Part shown: one piece after another, positions 47,957 to 57,508 of the stretch
Position numbering within the stretch: position 1 is the stretch's first letter
Layout: the number at the start of each line of letters is the position of its first letter
Source of the DNA: Terrisporobacter othiniensis
Lineage (GTDB): Bacteria; Bacillota; Clostridia; Peptostreptococcales; Peptostreptococcaceae
Direction of reading: 5' to 3'
DNA: 64,000 nucleotides
Assembly (NCBI RefSeq): GCF_000808015.1
Contig: NZ_JWHR01000161.1
Location: forward strand, 20,157-84,156
Program-made: the position numbers and the translations under genes
Notes under the pieces: model-generated
The model's input: the letters and a program-made list of their open reading frames with translations, nothing else
The model's database searches: none
What the model was told of the DNA's origin: nothing

Positions 47957-48964
47957 TTAATACATATCTTTTATATCAGTACCTTTGAAGTAATGAAATA
48001 ATATGTCATAGTATTTGTATCCTTTTTTTGCCATCCCCTCAGCGCCCCATTGACTCATTCCTACACCATGTCCATATCCTTTCACAGTGAAGTTCATTTC
48101 ATCATTATTATAATTAATAGTAAAATTAGCAGAATTCAGATTCAATATCTTCCTCATGTCAGTTCCACTTATTTTGACATTTCCAACTTCAATTATTTTT
48201 ACGCATCCACCATCTGTTCTATCTACTATGCTTACTTCTTTATCTAGTTTATCTAAAGATATATTAATTTGCGGATATATATTTTTTATATACTTAATAA
48301 ATTTACTCTTTTTTATTGAATAAGTAGTTGAATATTTAGGTGAGTTTTCTTCATATGGACTGTCTACTGATACTAAGTATGGATATTGAGTAGAGAAAAC
48401 ATCTTTACTATTTTCAGTTTTACCTGAAGAAGTTGAAAAATATAAAGGTAAAATTGCCTTTTCTTCATAACTCACAATTTGACCTTTCGTATCATCTACC
48501 GCCTTTTTTACTTTAACATAATCACTTTTTATCCAGTCTTCACCCTTAATTTTTTTTAAATCATCATATGATGTATAAGCTTGACAGTGAGCTGAATTAG
48601 TACAAACTGCTGAATTTTTATGGCCAGATGTGATGTTATTTTCCATCTTGTATATAACATAAGTTCTAGCAGCTATGGCTTGCGCTTTTAAAGCTTCTTC
48701 ATCAAAAGTTGATGGCATTTCACTAGATAATACTCCATATAGGTATTCTTCAATATCTATCTTCTCTATTTTGTTTTTACTGACATTATAGACATTAATA
48801 ATAGGCGAATCTTTATCAATTTTTTCATAAGTAATTTCTTTAGTAACTTTCTTTTTTACAACTGCGCTACTTGGATTGTCATCATAAAATATCAAACTTC
48901 CAACTACCGACACTATAACTAATGAAAAAGATAGTAATAAAACAAAAATAAAAGGTTTTTTCAT
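47957..48964 (-). CDS. spoIID: SpoIID lytic transglycosylase, stage II sporulation
   Basis: A 335-residue enzyme that cleaves septal peptidoglycan to drive engulfment. The N-terminal membrane segment (about 5-26) is followed by the catalytic Glu82 in YGVLSSEMPSTFDEEALKAQ. A zinc site like that described for C. difficile SpoIID is present as His115, Cys121, His126 and Cys127, with matching spacing. GYGHGVGMSQWGAEGMAKKG is the C-terminal signature. ATG at 48964 follows GGAGGAAG. Confidence 0.95.
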   Translation of the reverse strand: MKKPFIFVLLLSFSLVIVSVVGSLIFYDDNPSSAVVKKKVTKEITYEKIDKDSPIINVYNVSKNKIEKIDIEEYLYGVLSSEMPSTFDEEALKAQAIAARTYVIYKMENNITSGHKNSAVCTNSAHCQAYTSYDDLKKIKGEDWIKSDYVKVKKAVDDTKGQIVSYEEKAILPLYFSTSSGKTENSKDVFSTQYPYLVSVDSPYEENSPKYSTTYSIKKSKFIKYIKNIYPQINISLDKLDKEVSIVDRTDGGCVKIIEVGNVKISGTDMRKILNLNSANFTINYNNDEMNFTVKGYGHGVGMSQWGAEGMAKKGYKYYDILFHYFKGTDIKDMY

Positions 48965-49030
48965 ATATCTTCCTCCTAAGATTTAAGCTTCTTAAATATA
49001 TGAAAAAACCTATGTTTTTATTACTAATTG

Positions 49031-50281
49031 TTATTCAACTATTTCTATGTTACCGCCTAATGCAGTTATTTTTTTATCAATATCTACATATCCTCTTTGA
49101 ATATGATATATTTCTCCTATTTCAGTTTCACCTTCTGCTATAAGACCGCAAAGTATTAAAGCAGCTCCAGCCCTTAAATCAGTAGCATTTACTTTAGCTC
49201 CATTTAATTCTTCTACACCCTCTACAACAGCTGTTCTACCTTCTATTTTAATGTTTGCTCCCATTCTATTGAATTCAGCAACATGCATAAATCTATTTTC
49301 AAATACTGTTTCTATAACTACTCCAGTCCCTTTTGCAACTGTAAGCATAGCCATAAATTGTGCTTGCACATCTGTTGGGAACCCTGGATGTGGTAAAGTT
49401 TTTATATCTATAGCTTTTAATTTTTCTGGTCCAATTACCCTTATAGAATTATCCATTTCTATAATTTCACAACCAGCTTCTCTTAATTTTGCTGTTACAG
49501 GCTTTAAATGCTCAAGAATTATATTCTCAACAGTTATATCACCTTTTGTCATAGCTGCAGCTACCATGAATGTAGCAGCTTCTATTCTATCAGGTATTAC
49601 ATCATGTTCTGTAGCTTTTAATTCTTTTACACCTTTTATTCTTATAGTGTTTGTTCCTGCTCCTCTGACATCTGCTCCCATTTCATTTAAGAAGTTTGCT
49701 AAGTCAACTATTTCTGGCTCTTCTGCTGCATTTTCTATTATAGTAGTTCCTTCTGCTAATACTGCAGCCATCATTATATTTTCAGTAGCTCCTACTGATG
49801 GGAAATCTAGATATAACTTACTACCAGTTAATCTATCTGTTTTAGCTTCTACGAACCCATGATCCATCACTACCTCTGCACCTAGAGCTTTAAACCCTTT
49901 TAGATGTAAATCTATTGGTCTAGTACCTATAGCACATCCTCCTGGCATAGATATTCTAGTTTGATTGAATCTTGCTAGCAATGGTCCCATTACTAAGAAA
50001 GAAGCTCTCATCTTTCTAACTAGTTCATATGGAGCATCATAAGTTGTCAAATTTGTTGCATCAACTGTTAATGTTGTTCCCTTATATTCAACCTCAGCAC
50101 CTAAGTGTCTTAATAAGTCAGATATAACATGTACATCCTTTAAATTTGGGACTTCTCTAAGCACTGATTTTCCTTTCGCTAATAAAGTTGCTGCTATTAT
50201 TGGTAATACAGCATTTTTTGCACCATCTATTCTAACACTACCTTTAAGTGGATTACTCTTTTTTACTATTATTTTAGCCAT
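49031..50281 (-). CDS. murA: UDP-N-acetylglucosamine 1-carboxyvinyltransferase
   Basis: A 416-residue enzyme of the first committed peptidoglycan step, adding enolpyruvate to UDP-GlcNAc. The catalytic Cys116 is in [12 protein letters not shown], so fosfomycin sensitivity at this residue is expected. [20 protein letters not shown] opens the chain, and the inside-out alpha/beta barrel pattern is complete. It sits between ywmB and spoIID, the B. subtilis murAA context. It starts 22 bases after ywmB. Confidence 0.97.
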   Translation of the reverse strand: MAKIIVKKSNPLKGSVRIDGAKNAVLPIIAATLLAKGKSVLREVPNLKDVHVISDLLRHLGAEVEYKGTTLTVDATNLTTYDAPYELVRKMRASFLVMGPLLARFNQTRISMPGGCAIGTRPIDLHLKGFKALGAEVVMDHGFVEAKTDRLTGSKLYLDFPSVGATENIMMAAVLAEGTTIIENAAEEPEIVDLANFLNEMGADVRGAGTNTIRIKGVKELKATEHDVIPDRIEAATFMVAAAMTKGDITVENIILEHLKPVTAKLREAGCEIIEMDNSIRVIGPEKLKAIDIKTLPHPGFPTDVQAQFMAMLTVAKGTGVVIETVFENRFMHVAEFNRMGANIKIEGRTAVVEGVEELNGAKVNATDLRAGAALILCGLIAEGETEIGEIYHIQRGYVDIDKKITALGGNIEIVE

Positions 50282-50303
50282 TATTTGTCTCTCCTCACTA
50301 AAC

Positions 50304-51038
50304 TTAATAATCTAATTTTATTATTGGTGTAGCCATGTAGATTAAAGTTTTATCTTCATTTTCGCTATACCTAATTCCTATATTTAAATTGATCTTATTG
50401 TCTAAATAATCTAAATCGTTTTCTGTTAACAAGTTGCTGTATGCTGTAACAGAAATCAAATTGTCATCTTCTATTTTATCTATTTCCTTTGCATTCATAT
50501 TATACAATATATTTTCTAAAATATCATTAGATTTATATAATTGTAAATTTTTTGTATATTCTCCAGCAATACAAAGGTAAATATCTACATCATTTGAGTA
50601 CTTATTAATTACATCATTTAAAGTTTGATAAATATCTACTATATTTTTATATACCTTATTGTTTAATATGTCAACAATTATATAGTATTCTTTATTATTT
50701 TTTTTGATTGCTGTAAATGATACGCTACAAGAATCGTCTTGCGCTTGAGCATAAATTTTAAGCTCATTGTCATTTTCTTCTTCCCATTTTATTTTATTTG
50801 TCTTTAAATCTAAAGAATTTACAATATTTATGCACATATTTTCTATTTGGTTTTTATCAGTTGTTTCTGATACTACACAGTTGATTTTTATATTGTAGAA
50901 TTTAAAATTCGCATTCGTTTGCTCAAATGTTTTAATAAAATTATCAGTCCAGTTATTATATTTTACACTTGCATAAGATGTAAATATTCCTATGATGAAT
51001 AATAGTAAGAAAGTTGTAACAATTTTTATAACTTTCAT
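50304..51038 (-). CDS. ywmB: YwmB-like protein (TATA-box-binding-like family)
   Basis: A 244-residue protein with an N-terminal hydrophobic segment (about residues 4-24), likely a signal or anchor, and an exported alpha/beta domain. Sequence similarity is weak, but length, a tandem-repeat-like layout and position immediately upstream of murA-spoIID match YwmB of B. subtilis and its clostridial counterparts. Function is unknown; the genomic link suggests envelope or sporulation. ATG at 51038 follows GGGGG. Confidence 0.7.
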   Translation of the reverse strand: MKVIKIVTTFLLLFIIGIFTSYASVKYNNWTDNFIKTFEQTNANFKFYNIKINCVVSETTDKNQIENMCINIVNSLDLKTNKIKWEEENDNELKIYAQAQDDSCSVSFTAIKKNNKEYYIIVDILNNKVYKNIVDIYQTLNDVINKYSNDVDIYLCIAGEYTKNLQLYKSNDILENILYNMNAKEIDKIEDDNLISVTAYSNLLTENDLDYLDNKINLNIGIRYSENEDKTLIYMATPIIKLDY

Positions 51039-51161
51039 AGTAAATCCCCCTTAATAAGTTATTTAACTTTTATTTAAATTATTGACATTATTAAAAAGGA
51101 TATACGATTTAATATACTTAAAAATAAATATTTTTAAATATATTAAGTAATTGTTTAAGAA

Positions 51162-51195
51162 TAAAAAGGTTATATACTTTTAGTATATAACCTTC
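51162..51195 (-). terminator. Terminator of glmS
   Basis: Perfect 13-bp stem AAGGTTATATACT/AGTATATAACCTT with a TTT loop, then a minus-strand T-run. Confidence 0.9.
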
Positions 51196-51224
51196 TATAT
51201 TATTTATTATCTAATTGTTTCCTA

Positions 51225-53051
51225 TTATTCAACTGTAACTGACTTAGCTAAGTTTCTAGGCTTATCAATGTCACAACCTCTCATCTTAGCTACATGATAA
51301 GATAATAATTGCATTGGTACAACAGCAGTTATACTTGCAAACATATCTTCAACTTCTGGTATATATATTACTCTATCTGCTGATTTTTCAACTTCTTTAT
51401 TGTGTTCTTTAGCTATTGCTATTACTTTTGCACCTCTAGCTTTAACTTCTTGCATATTTGAAAGCATTTTTTCAAATAATTGTTCTTGAGTCGCTATAAC
51501 TAAAACAGGAGTTCCTTCTTCTATTAAAGCTATTGTTCCGTGTTTTAATTCTCCAGCAGCAAATGCTTCAGCATGCATATAAGATATTTCTTTTATTTTT
51601 AAAGAACCTTCCATAGCTAATGCATAATCAAGACCTCTACCTAAATAGAACATATCATTCTTGTCTTTTATTTCAGTAGCTATTTCTTCTACTAATTTAT
51701 CACATTCTAATACTTTTTCAACTTTAGCTGGCATCTCCTTTAATTGACCTATCATATTGAAGTATTCTTCTTCAGTTATAGTTCCTTTTGTCATAGCTAA
51801 GTTTAAAGCTATCATATAGAATGCCATTAATTGAGTTGTATAAGCTTTTGTAGATGCAACTGCTATTTCTGGACCTGCCCATGTGTAGAATATATCATCA
51901 GATTCTCTTGCTATTGATGAACCAACAACATTAGTTATTGATAATACTCTAGCACCTTTTGACTTAGCATCTCTAAGTGCCGCTAAAGTATCAGCAGTTT
52001 CTCCTGATTGACTTACTATTATTATTAAAGTATTTTCATCTACAAATGGATCGCTATATCTAAATTCAGAAGCTATATCAGCTATAACTGGTATTTTAGC
52101 AAATTTTTCTATAGCATATTTCCCAACAAGTCCTGCATGATAAGCAGTACCACAAGCCACTATATAAACTTTGTTTATTTTATCTAAATCTTCTTTAGTT
52201 ATTTTTATATCGTCTAACTTTATTCTTCCATTTTCATCTAATCTTCTAAGCAGCGTATCTTCAACACCTTTTGGTTGTTCGTATATTTCTTTTGCCATGA
52301 AGCTATCGAATCCACCTTTTGATGCGGCTTCCACATCCCAAGTTATTTCACTTACTTCTTTTTCTACTACTTCTTTGTTTTCATTTAAAACAGTTACTTT
52401 ATTTCCTTCTATATGAACGAATTCACCATTTTCTAAGAAGTAAACATTTCTTGTATATTTTAATATTGCAGGTATATCAGATGCTACCATGTTTTCATCT
52501 TCACCTAAACCTACAACTAATGGACTATCTTTTCTTACTGCAACTAATTCATTTGCATTGTCAGCGCATACTACACCTAATGCATAAGCTCCTCTAAATC
52601 TCGCAGTTGCTTTATAAACAGCTTCTAAAAGATTTCCTTCGTAGTATTTACTTACCATATGAGCTGCTATTTCTGTATCTGTTTGAGATAAGAATACAAC
52701 TCCTTCAGCTTCTAATTCTGCCCTTAATTCAAGATAGTTTTCTATTATACCATTGTGAACTACAGCTATAGTTCTATCCATATTGAAATGAGGATGTGAG
52801 TTTACATCTGATGGTTCGCCATGAGTAGCCCATCTTGTATGCCCTATTCCTAAATGTCCATCAATAGGATTTTTTTGTAGATCTTCAGCTAATATAGCTA
52901 ATCTACCTTTAAACTTTCTTATTTCTAATTTGTTACCTGTGTTTACAGCAACACCTGCAGAGTCGTACCCTCTGTACTCTAATTTTGACAGACCTTCTAC
53001 TAAAACTTCAGTTGCCTGTCTTTTTCCTAAATATCCAACTATTCCACACAT
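51225..53051 (-). CDS. glmS: Glutamine-fructose-6-phosphate aminotransferase (isomerising)
   Basis: A 608-residue enzyme making glucosamine-6-phosphate. MCGIVGYLGKRQA starts the N-terminal glutaminase with the catalytic Cys2, GHTRWATHGEPSDVNSHPH binds glutamine, and two SIS domains (VSQSGETADTLAAL and GRGLDYALAMEGSLKIKE) bind the sugar. The C-terminus DKPRNLAKSVTVE is the expected one. A glmS ribozyme lies in the 5' leader, so the mRNA is cleaved when the product accumulates. Confidence 0.98.
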   Translation of the reverse strand: MCGIVGYLGKRQATEVLVEGLSKLEYRGYDSAGVAVNTGNKLEIRKFKGRLAILAEDLQKNPIDGHLGIGHTRWATHGEPSDVNSHPHFNMDRTIAVVHNGIIENYLELRAELEAEGVVFLSQTDTEIAAHMVSKYYEGNLLEAVYKATARFRGAYALGVVCADNANELVAVRKDSPLVVGLGEDENMVASDIPAILKYTRNVYFLENGEFVHIEGNKVTVLNENKEVVEKEVSEITWDVEAASKGGFDSFMAKEIYEQPKGVEDTLLRRLDENGRIKLDDIKITKEDLDKINKVYIVACGTAYHAGLVGKYAIEKFAKIPVIADIASEFRYSDPFVDENTLIIIVSQSGETADTLAALRDAKSKGARVLSITNVVGSSIARESDDIFYTWAGPEIAVASTKAYTTQLMAFYMIALNLAMTKGTITEEEYFNMIGQLKEMPAKVEKVLECDKLVEEIATEIKDKNDMFYLGRGLDYALAMEGSLKIKEISYMHAEAFAAGELKHGTIALIEEGTPVLVIATQEQLFEKMLSNMQEVKARGAKVIAIAKEHNKEVEKSADRVIYIPEVEDMFASITAVVPMQLLSYHVAKMRGCDIDKPRNLAKSVTVE

Positions 53052-53107
53052 ATTATGTGTCCTCCTAAAAATATTATTTTAAATATATTTTTAGAGTTAG
53101 GTCATGA

Positions 53108-53280
53108 AAAAGCTTACTTGAGTTTTCCTTTGTCCACAGAATCACTTCCGTGATTTGAGAAAACCTTAACGATGGTAAACACACCGCAGAGCATCCGCCG
53201 AAAAATCGATTAACTCTGTCCTCGTCAACTTAACCCCCAATACTACTAATAAAATTCTGTTATTGTTAAGTTCTGGCGCT
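53108..53280 (-). promoter_or_regulatory. glmS ribozyme-riboswitch
   Basis: On the minus strand, AGCGCCAGAACT at the cleavage site (cut between A at 53280 and G at 53279) is followed by GTTGACGAGGACAGAG, TTAATCGATTTTTCGGCGGATGC (in parts: TTCGGCGGATGC), CTTAAGG-like TTAAGG and GTGGACAAAGG, the ordered core of the glucosamine-6-phosphate-activated ribozyme. The 3' boundary is approximate. Confidence 0.96.
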
Positions 53281-53283
53281 TAA

Positions 53284-53318
53284 AAGTAAATACTAAGTAT
53301 ATTTCTTAGTATTTACTT
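53284..53318 (-). terminator. Perfect 14-bp hairpin between glmM stop and glmS ribozyme
   Basis: AAGTAAATACTAAG at 53284-53297 pairs with CTTAGTATTTACTT at 53305-53318. It starts 5 bases after the glmM stop and ends 3-4 bases before the ribozyme cleavage site. The T-tract is short, so it may be a weak terminator or a 3'-end protector of glmM mRNA. Confidence 0.8.
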
Positions 53319-53323
53319 GTAGT

Positions 53324-54670
53324 TTACGATAATTTTTCTTTTATAAGATTAGCCAAGTTGTTAGCTAACTCATTTATTTGACCTTCCTCTTTACCCTCTA
53401 GCATAACTCTAACTAATGGTTGTGTTCCAGATGGTCTTATTAAAACCCTTCCTGAACCTTCCATTAATCCTTCTATTCTTGCTATTTCATTTTTTATTTC
53501 TTCAACTTCCATGAATTTATTTTTCACTTCGTTTTTAACTTCTACATTCACTAATACTTGTGGGTAAACACTCATTATTGAAGCTAATTCTGATAAAGGT
53601 TTCTTTTCTTCTTTTATTATCTTAGATAACATTAATGAACTTAAAACTCCATCACCTGTAGTGTTGTAATCTAGGAATATCATATGTCCTGATTGTTCTC
53701 CACCTAGGTTAAAGTTTCCTTTCTTCATAGCTTCTATAACATATCTATCTCCCACGTCTGTAGTTTCTAAATTTATTCCATATTCTCTTGCTGCAACGTT
53801 TAATCCTATATTAGTCATTACAGTTATTACTAATGTATCATTTGACAATTGTTTTTTCTTCTTAAGATATGCTGCACTTAATATCATTATATGGTCACCG
53901 TCTACAATGTTTCCATTTTCATCAACAGCAATTAATCTATCTGCATCTCCATCATATGCTAATCCTAAATCTGCCTTGTTTTCAACTACAGATTTTTGTA
54001 ACATTTCTGGATGTGTAGATCCACATCTATCATTTATATTCTTTCCATTTGGTGAAGTATTTATATCTATAACATTAGCACCTAATTCTTTGAATACTAT
54101 TGGTGCAACTTCATAAGATGCTCCATTAGCGCAATCTAGAACTACTTTCATTCCAGTTAAATCTACATTTATTATAGATTTTAAATAGTCTACATAATCT
54201 CTTAATGCATTGTGATCATGATTTATAACTCCTACATTTTCTCCAACTGGATTGCAATCTACCTTTTCTATATCTTCAATATATTTTTCTATTTCTAATT
54301 CTATTTCATCATCTAACTTGTATCCATCTTTATTAAAGAACTTTATCCCATTATCTTCCATGGGATTATGTGATGCTGATATAACAACTCCACAGTCTGC
54401 ATTATATTTTCTTGTTAGATATGCAACTGCAGGTGTTGGTATGATTCCCACAGGAATTATATCACATCCTACTGACATTAATCCAGCTATTAAAGCTGAT
54501 TCTAGCATGTCCCCTGACATTCTTGTATCTTTTCCTACTACAACTTTTACTCTGTGATCTCCTTGAGCTAGGACATATCCTCCAGCTCTTCCCAATTTAT
54601 ATGCTAAGTCACAAGTAAGTTCTGTATTAGCAACACCTCTAACTCCATCTGTTCCAAAATATTTTCTCAT
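53324..54670 (-). CDS. glmM: Phosphoglucosamine mutase
   Basis: A 448-residue enzyme converting glucosamine-6-phosphate to glucosamine-1-phosphate. The active-site Ser100 is in VVISASHNPMEDNG; the metal loop DGDADRLIAVD, the sugar loop GGEQSGHMIF and the phosphate loop RPSGTQPLVRVM are intact. It lies upstream of glmS, so consecutive steps toward UDP-GlcNAc are encoded together. Unlike many Firmicutes, cdaA-cdaR is not directly upstream; it is about 6 kb away. Confidence 0.98.
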   Translation of the reverse strand: MRKYFGTDGVRGVANTELTCDLAYKLGRAGGYVLAQGDHRVKVVVGKDTRMSGDMLESALIAGLMSVGCDIIPVGIIPTPAVAYLTRKYNADCGVVISASHNPMEDNGIKFFNKDGYKLDDEIELEIEKYIEDIEKVDCNPVGENVGVINHDHNALRDYVDYLKSIINVDLTGMKVVLDCANGASYEVAPIVFKELGANVIDINTSPNGKNINDRCGSTHPEMLQKSVVENKADLGLAYDGDADRLIAVDENGNIVDGDHIMILSAAYLKKKKQLSNDTLVITVMTNIGLNVAAREYGINLETTDVGDRYVIEAMKKGNFNLGGEQSGHMIFLDYNTTGDGVLSSLMLSKIIKEEKKPLSELASIMSVYPQVLVNVEVKNEVKNKFMEVEEIKNEIARIEGLMEGSGRVLIRPSGTQPLVRVMLEGKEEGQINELANNLANLIKEKLS

Positions 54671-54784
54671 TGAAAAACTCCTTCCATGACGAGAATATCT
54701 ATATCCATAAAATTATTTTATTCAATTTATGTTTTAAATATTAGTCTTTAATTATAACCATAGGATTATTTTAATACTTAAACG

Positions 54785-54820
54785 AAAAAAAGACAATAGA
54801 ATTATTTCTATTGCCTTTTT
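54785..54820 (-). terminator. Terminator of the ptb-buk-vor operon
   Basis: AAAAAG-A-CAATAGAA pairs with TTCTATTG-C-CTTTTT around TTAT, with a minus-strand T-run, 30 bases past the last gene. Confidence 0.8.
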
Positions 54821-54849
54821 AGTATAATATAAAATTTTTATTTTTTAAA

Positions 54850-55401
54850 TTAAGCTTCTACAGTTGCTACTGCATCCATACCTTTTTGTAAAGCTTCTCT
54901 ATTCATAGGTATGAATTTAGACTTTCTTTCTCCGAAAACTTTTAAGAAAGCTTGAAGAACTGATTCTATATCAACTGATTCTGTAACTTTTAAACAAGCT
55001 CCTAGCATTATCATATTAGCAACTTTAGGCATTCCTATTTCAGCTGCTAATTCATTAGCTGGTATATAAGTTACATTAACATCATCTCTTTCAACTTTCA
55101 TATCTATTAATGAACTATTAACTAATATATGTCCTCCTGGAACTACATCATCAACAAATTTCATAGAAGGTTTGTTCATTATAACAGCGCAAGTAGCATC
55201 ATCTGTTATAACTGGTGATCCAACTGGCTTATCAGATACAGTTACTGCACAGTTTGCAGTACCCCCACGCATTTCTGGTCCATAAGAAGGTAACCATGCA
55301 ACTTCTTTACCTTCAAGCATTCCTGCATATGTTAATAATTGGCCCATAGACATAACACCTTGACCACCAAATCCTGCACATATTACTCTTGATGTTGCCA
55401 T
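54850..55401 (-). CDS. 2-oxoacid:ferredoxin oxidoreductase, gamma subunit
   Basis: A 183-residue subunit of a coenzyme A-acylating 2-oxoacid:ferredoxin oxidoreductase. ICAGFGGQGVMSMGQLL at the N-terminus and WLPSYGPEMRGGTANCAV are the family's gamma-domain signature and help bind CoA. I start at ATG 55401 (MATSRVI), 9 bases after GGAGG; the longer frame begins inside the beta-subunit gene. It is last in the order ferredoxin-alpha-beta-gamma. The neighbouring ptb and buk suggest a branched-chain (Vor-like) substrate; a 2-oxoglutarate (Kor) enzyme is the alternative. Confidence 0.92.
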   Translation of the reverse strand: MATSRVICAGFGGQGVMSMGQLLTYAGMLEGKEVAWLPSYGPEMRGGTANCAVTVSDKPVGSPVITDDATCAVIMNKPSMKFVDDVVPGGHILVNSSLIDMKVERDDVNVTYIPANELAAEIGMPKVANMIMLGACLKVTESVDIESVLQAFLKVFGERKSKFIPMNREALQKGMDAVATVEA

Positions 55402-55402
55402 A

Positions 55403-56161
55403 TTATTTCGCCTCCTCAACTTCAACTTCTATATCTTTTTTATTTCCTAGTTCATAATAAGACATCATATTATCTCTTAACCATTGTAATGCATCATTTG
55501 GAGCAAGTCCCCAGTTAGTTGGGCAAGTAGATAATACTTCAACTATACCAAATCCTAACCCTGCTTGTTGAACTTGGAAAGCTTTTTTTATAGCTTTTTT
55601 AGCTTTTCTTACATTAGCTGGTGTATCAACAGAAACTCTTTCTACAAATACTGCACCAGTTAATGTTGCTAACATTTCACTAACTCTTATTGGGAAACCA
55701 TTAACTTCTGGATTTCTACCGCTTTGAGCTGTTGTAGCCTTTTGACCTATTAATGTAGTTGGAGCCATTTGTCCACCAGTCATTCCGTAAATTCCGTTGT
55801 TTACGAATATAGTACTTATTTTTTCACCTCTACCTGCAGCATGAACTATTTCTGCCATACCTATTGATGATAAGTCTCCATCACCTTGATAAGTAAATAC
55901 AAACTTATCAGGATTAGTTCTTTTTATACCTGTAGCTACAGCTGGTGCTCTACCATGAGCAGCTTCTTGAGTATCCACATTGAAATATTTATATGCTAAA
56001 ACTGAACATCCTACAGGAACTACACCTATAGCATCTCCAAGCAATCCCATCTCTTCTAATACTTCTGCTACTAATCTATGGATTATACCATGAGTACATC
56101 CTGGACAGTAGTGAGTAGTAACATCTTGTAATCCTTCTGTTCTCTTAAATACTACAGCCAT
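55403..56161 (-). CDS. 2-oxoacid:ferredoxin oxidoreductase, beta (thiamine-PP) subunit
   Basis: A 252-residue subunit holding thiamine diphosphate. HYCPGCTHGIIHRLVAEVLE is the N-terminal signature, and GDGDLSSIGMAEIVHAAGRG with FVNNGIYGMTGGQMAPTT forms the GDG...N cofactor motif. In the cysteine pattern CPGCxHG, the two Cys match those of the short beta subunits. The stop and the alpha-subunit junction at 56161 share a base with the preceding gene. Confidence 0.94.
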   Translation of the reverse strand: MAVVFKRTEGLQDVTTHYCPGCTHGIIHRLVAEVLEEMGLLGDAIGVVPVGCSVLAYKYFNVDTQEAAHGRAPAVATGIKRTNPDKFVFTYQGDGDLSSIGMAEIVHAAGRGEKISTIFVNNGIYGMTGGQMAPTTLIGQKATTAQSGRNPEVNGFPIRVSEMLATLTGAVFVERVSVDTPANVRKAKKAIKKAFQVQQAGLGFGIVEVLSTCPTNWGLAPNDALQWLRDNMMSYYELGNKKDIEVEVEEAK

Positions 56162-57222
56162 TATTTAGCACCCCCTATTATTTCTTTAGCTTTATTAGCT
56201 ATTTCAGCTGGAGATGGTATCATACCACCTGATCTTCCATAGAAGTCTACTGGTAATTTACATTCGCAAGCTAATTTAACGTCATCTATCATTTGACCTA
56301 AACTCATTTCAACAACTAATAAATTCTTAGCATTTGGTATTTCCTTAAATGCTTTGTTAGGGAATGGCCATAATGTTTTAGGTCTTATTAAACCTACTTT
56401 GTGACCTTCTTCTCTCATTTGATCTACTGTTGTTTTAACTATTCTAGAAACAGTTCCATAAGCAACGAAAACTAATTCAGCATCTTCTGTATTATACATT
56501 TCATATTGAACTTCATTTTCTTCTATTGCTTGATATTTCTTTTCTAATTTTAAGTTATGTTGTTCTAGTTCTTCTGATTGTAAGTATAAAGAGTTTATTA
56601 CATTTGGTTTTCTTTCACCTTTAGTTCCATTTGCAGCCCAAGTTTTTTCTGGTAACTCTCTTGTTTTTCTTTCTTTGTCAAAATCAACTGGTTCCATCAT
56701 TTGACCTATCATACCATCTGCAACAACCATAACTGGAGTTCTATATACGTCAGCTACATCAAAAGCTTCTATTATCATATCAACAGCTTCTTGAACAGAT
56801 GCTGGAGCAAAAACAGGAGTTCTATAATCTCCATTTCCTCCACCTTTTGTTGACATGTAGTAGTCTGCTTGAGATGGTTGTATAGTTCCAAGTCCTGGAC
56901 CACCTCTCATTATATTTAAAACTACGCAAGGTACTTCTGCACCTGCACAGTATGTTATTCCTTCTTGTTTTAATGCTACCCCTGGTGAAGATGAAGATGT
57001 CATAACTCTTGTACCAGTTCCTCCTGCACCATAAACCATATTTATAGCTGCAACTTCAGATTCTGCTTGTACAAAAGCTCCTCCAACCTTAGGTAGTTCT
57101 CTTGATAAATATTCTGGTAACTCACTTTGTGGAGTTATTGGGTAACCAAAGAAGTAGTGGCATCCAGCTTCTATAGCTGCTTTACCAAATGCTTCGTTAC
57201 CTTTCATAAGAATTTTAGCCAT
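56161..57222 (-). CDS. 2-oxoacid:ferredoxin oxidoreductase, alpha subunit
   Basis: A 353-residue subunit with the pyrimidine-binding domain of the thiamine enzyme: GNEAFGKAAIEAGCHYFFGYPITPQSELPEYL (in parts: GCHYFFGYPITPQSELPEYL), then QAESEVAAINMVYGAGGTG with the catalytic Glu, and SSSSPGVALKQEG. It ends with a transketolase-C-like domain. Together the four subunits decarboxylate a 2-oxoacid to acyl-CoA and reduce ferredoxin. The gene starts 29 bases after the ferredoxin gene. Confidence 0.94.
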   Translation of the reverse strand: MAKILMKGNEAFGKAAIEAGCHYFFGYPITPQSELPEYLSRELPKVGGAFVQAESEVAAINMVYGAGGTGTRVMTSSSSPGVALKQEGITYCAGAEVPCVVLNIMRGGPGLGTIQPSQADYYMSTKGGGNGDYRTPVFAPASVQEAVDMIIEAFDVADVYRTPVMVVADGMIGQMMEPVDFDKERKTRELPEKTWAANGTKGERKPNVINSLYLQSEELEQHNLKLEKKYQAIEENEVQYEMYNTEDAELVFVAYGTVSRIVKTTVDQMREEGHKVGLIRPKTLWPFPNKAFKEIPNAKNLLVVEMSLGQMIDDVKLACECKLPVDFYGRSGGMIPSPAEIANKAKEIIGGAK

Positions 57223-57251
57223 TATTAATCCCCCTTATTTTTAAAAAATAA

Positions 57252-57467
57252 TTAATCTCTTTCTACTGTAATAACTACGTCTGGACACATTAATGCACAA
57301 CTTGCACATCCAATGCATTTTTCTTCGTCAACTATCTTAGCTGGGTTATAACCTTTTGCATTTATAACCTCTGTGTCAATTGCAAGTATTCCTTTTGGAC
57401 ATGCTTCTATACATAGTCCACAACTTTTGCAACGTTCTTCGTTGAAAATTACTTTCCCTTTAGCCAT
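57252..57467 (-). CDS. 2-oxoacid:ferredoxin oxidoreductase, delta (2[4Fe-4S]) subunit
   Basis: A 71-residue ferredoxin-like subunit with two complete motifs: CKSCGLCIEACPKGI (about residues 13-27) and CIGCASCALMCPDVV (about 51-65). It carries electrons from thiamine to external ferredoxin. First of the four oxidoreductase genes, after the P-loop protein gene. The N-terminal MAKGKVIFNEER resembles KorD/VorD. Confidence 0.94.
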   Translation of the reverse strand: MAKGKVIFNEERCKSCGLCIEACPKGILAIDTEVINAKGYNPAKIVDEEKCIGCASCALMCPDVVITVERD

Positions 57468-57508
57468 TGTTAAGCCTCCCTTAATTATTTCTTATATTGA
57501 GCTCAAAA

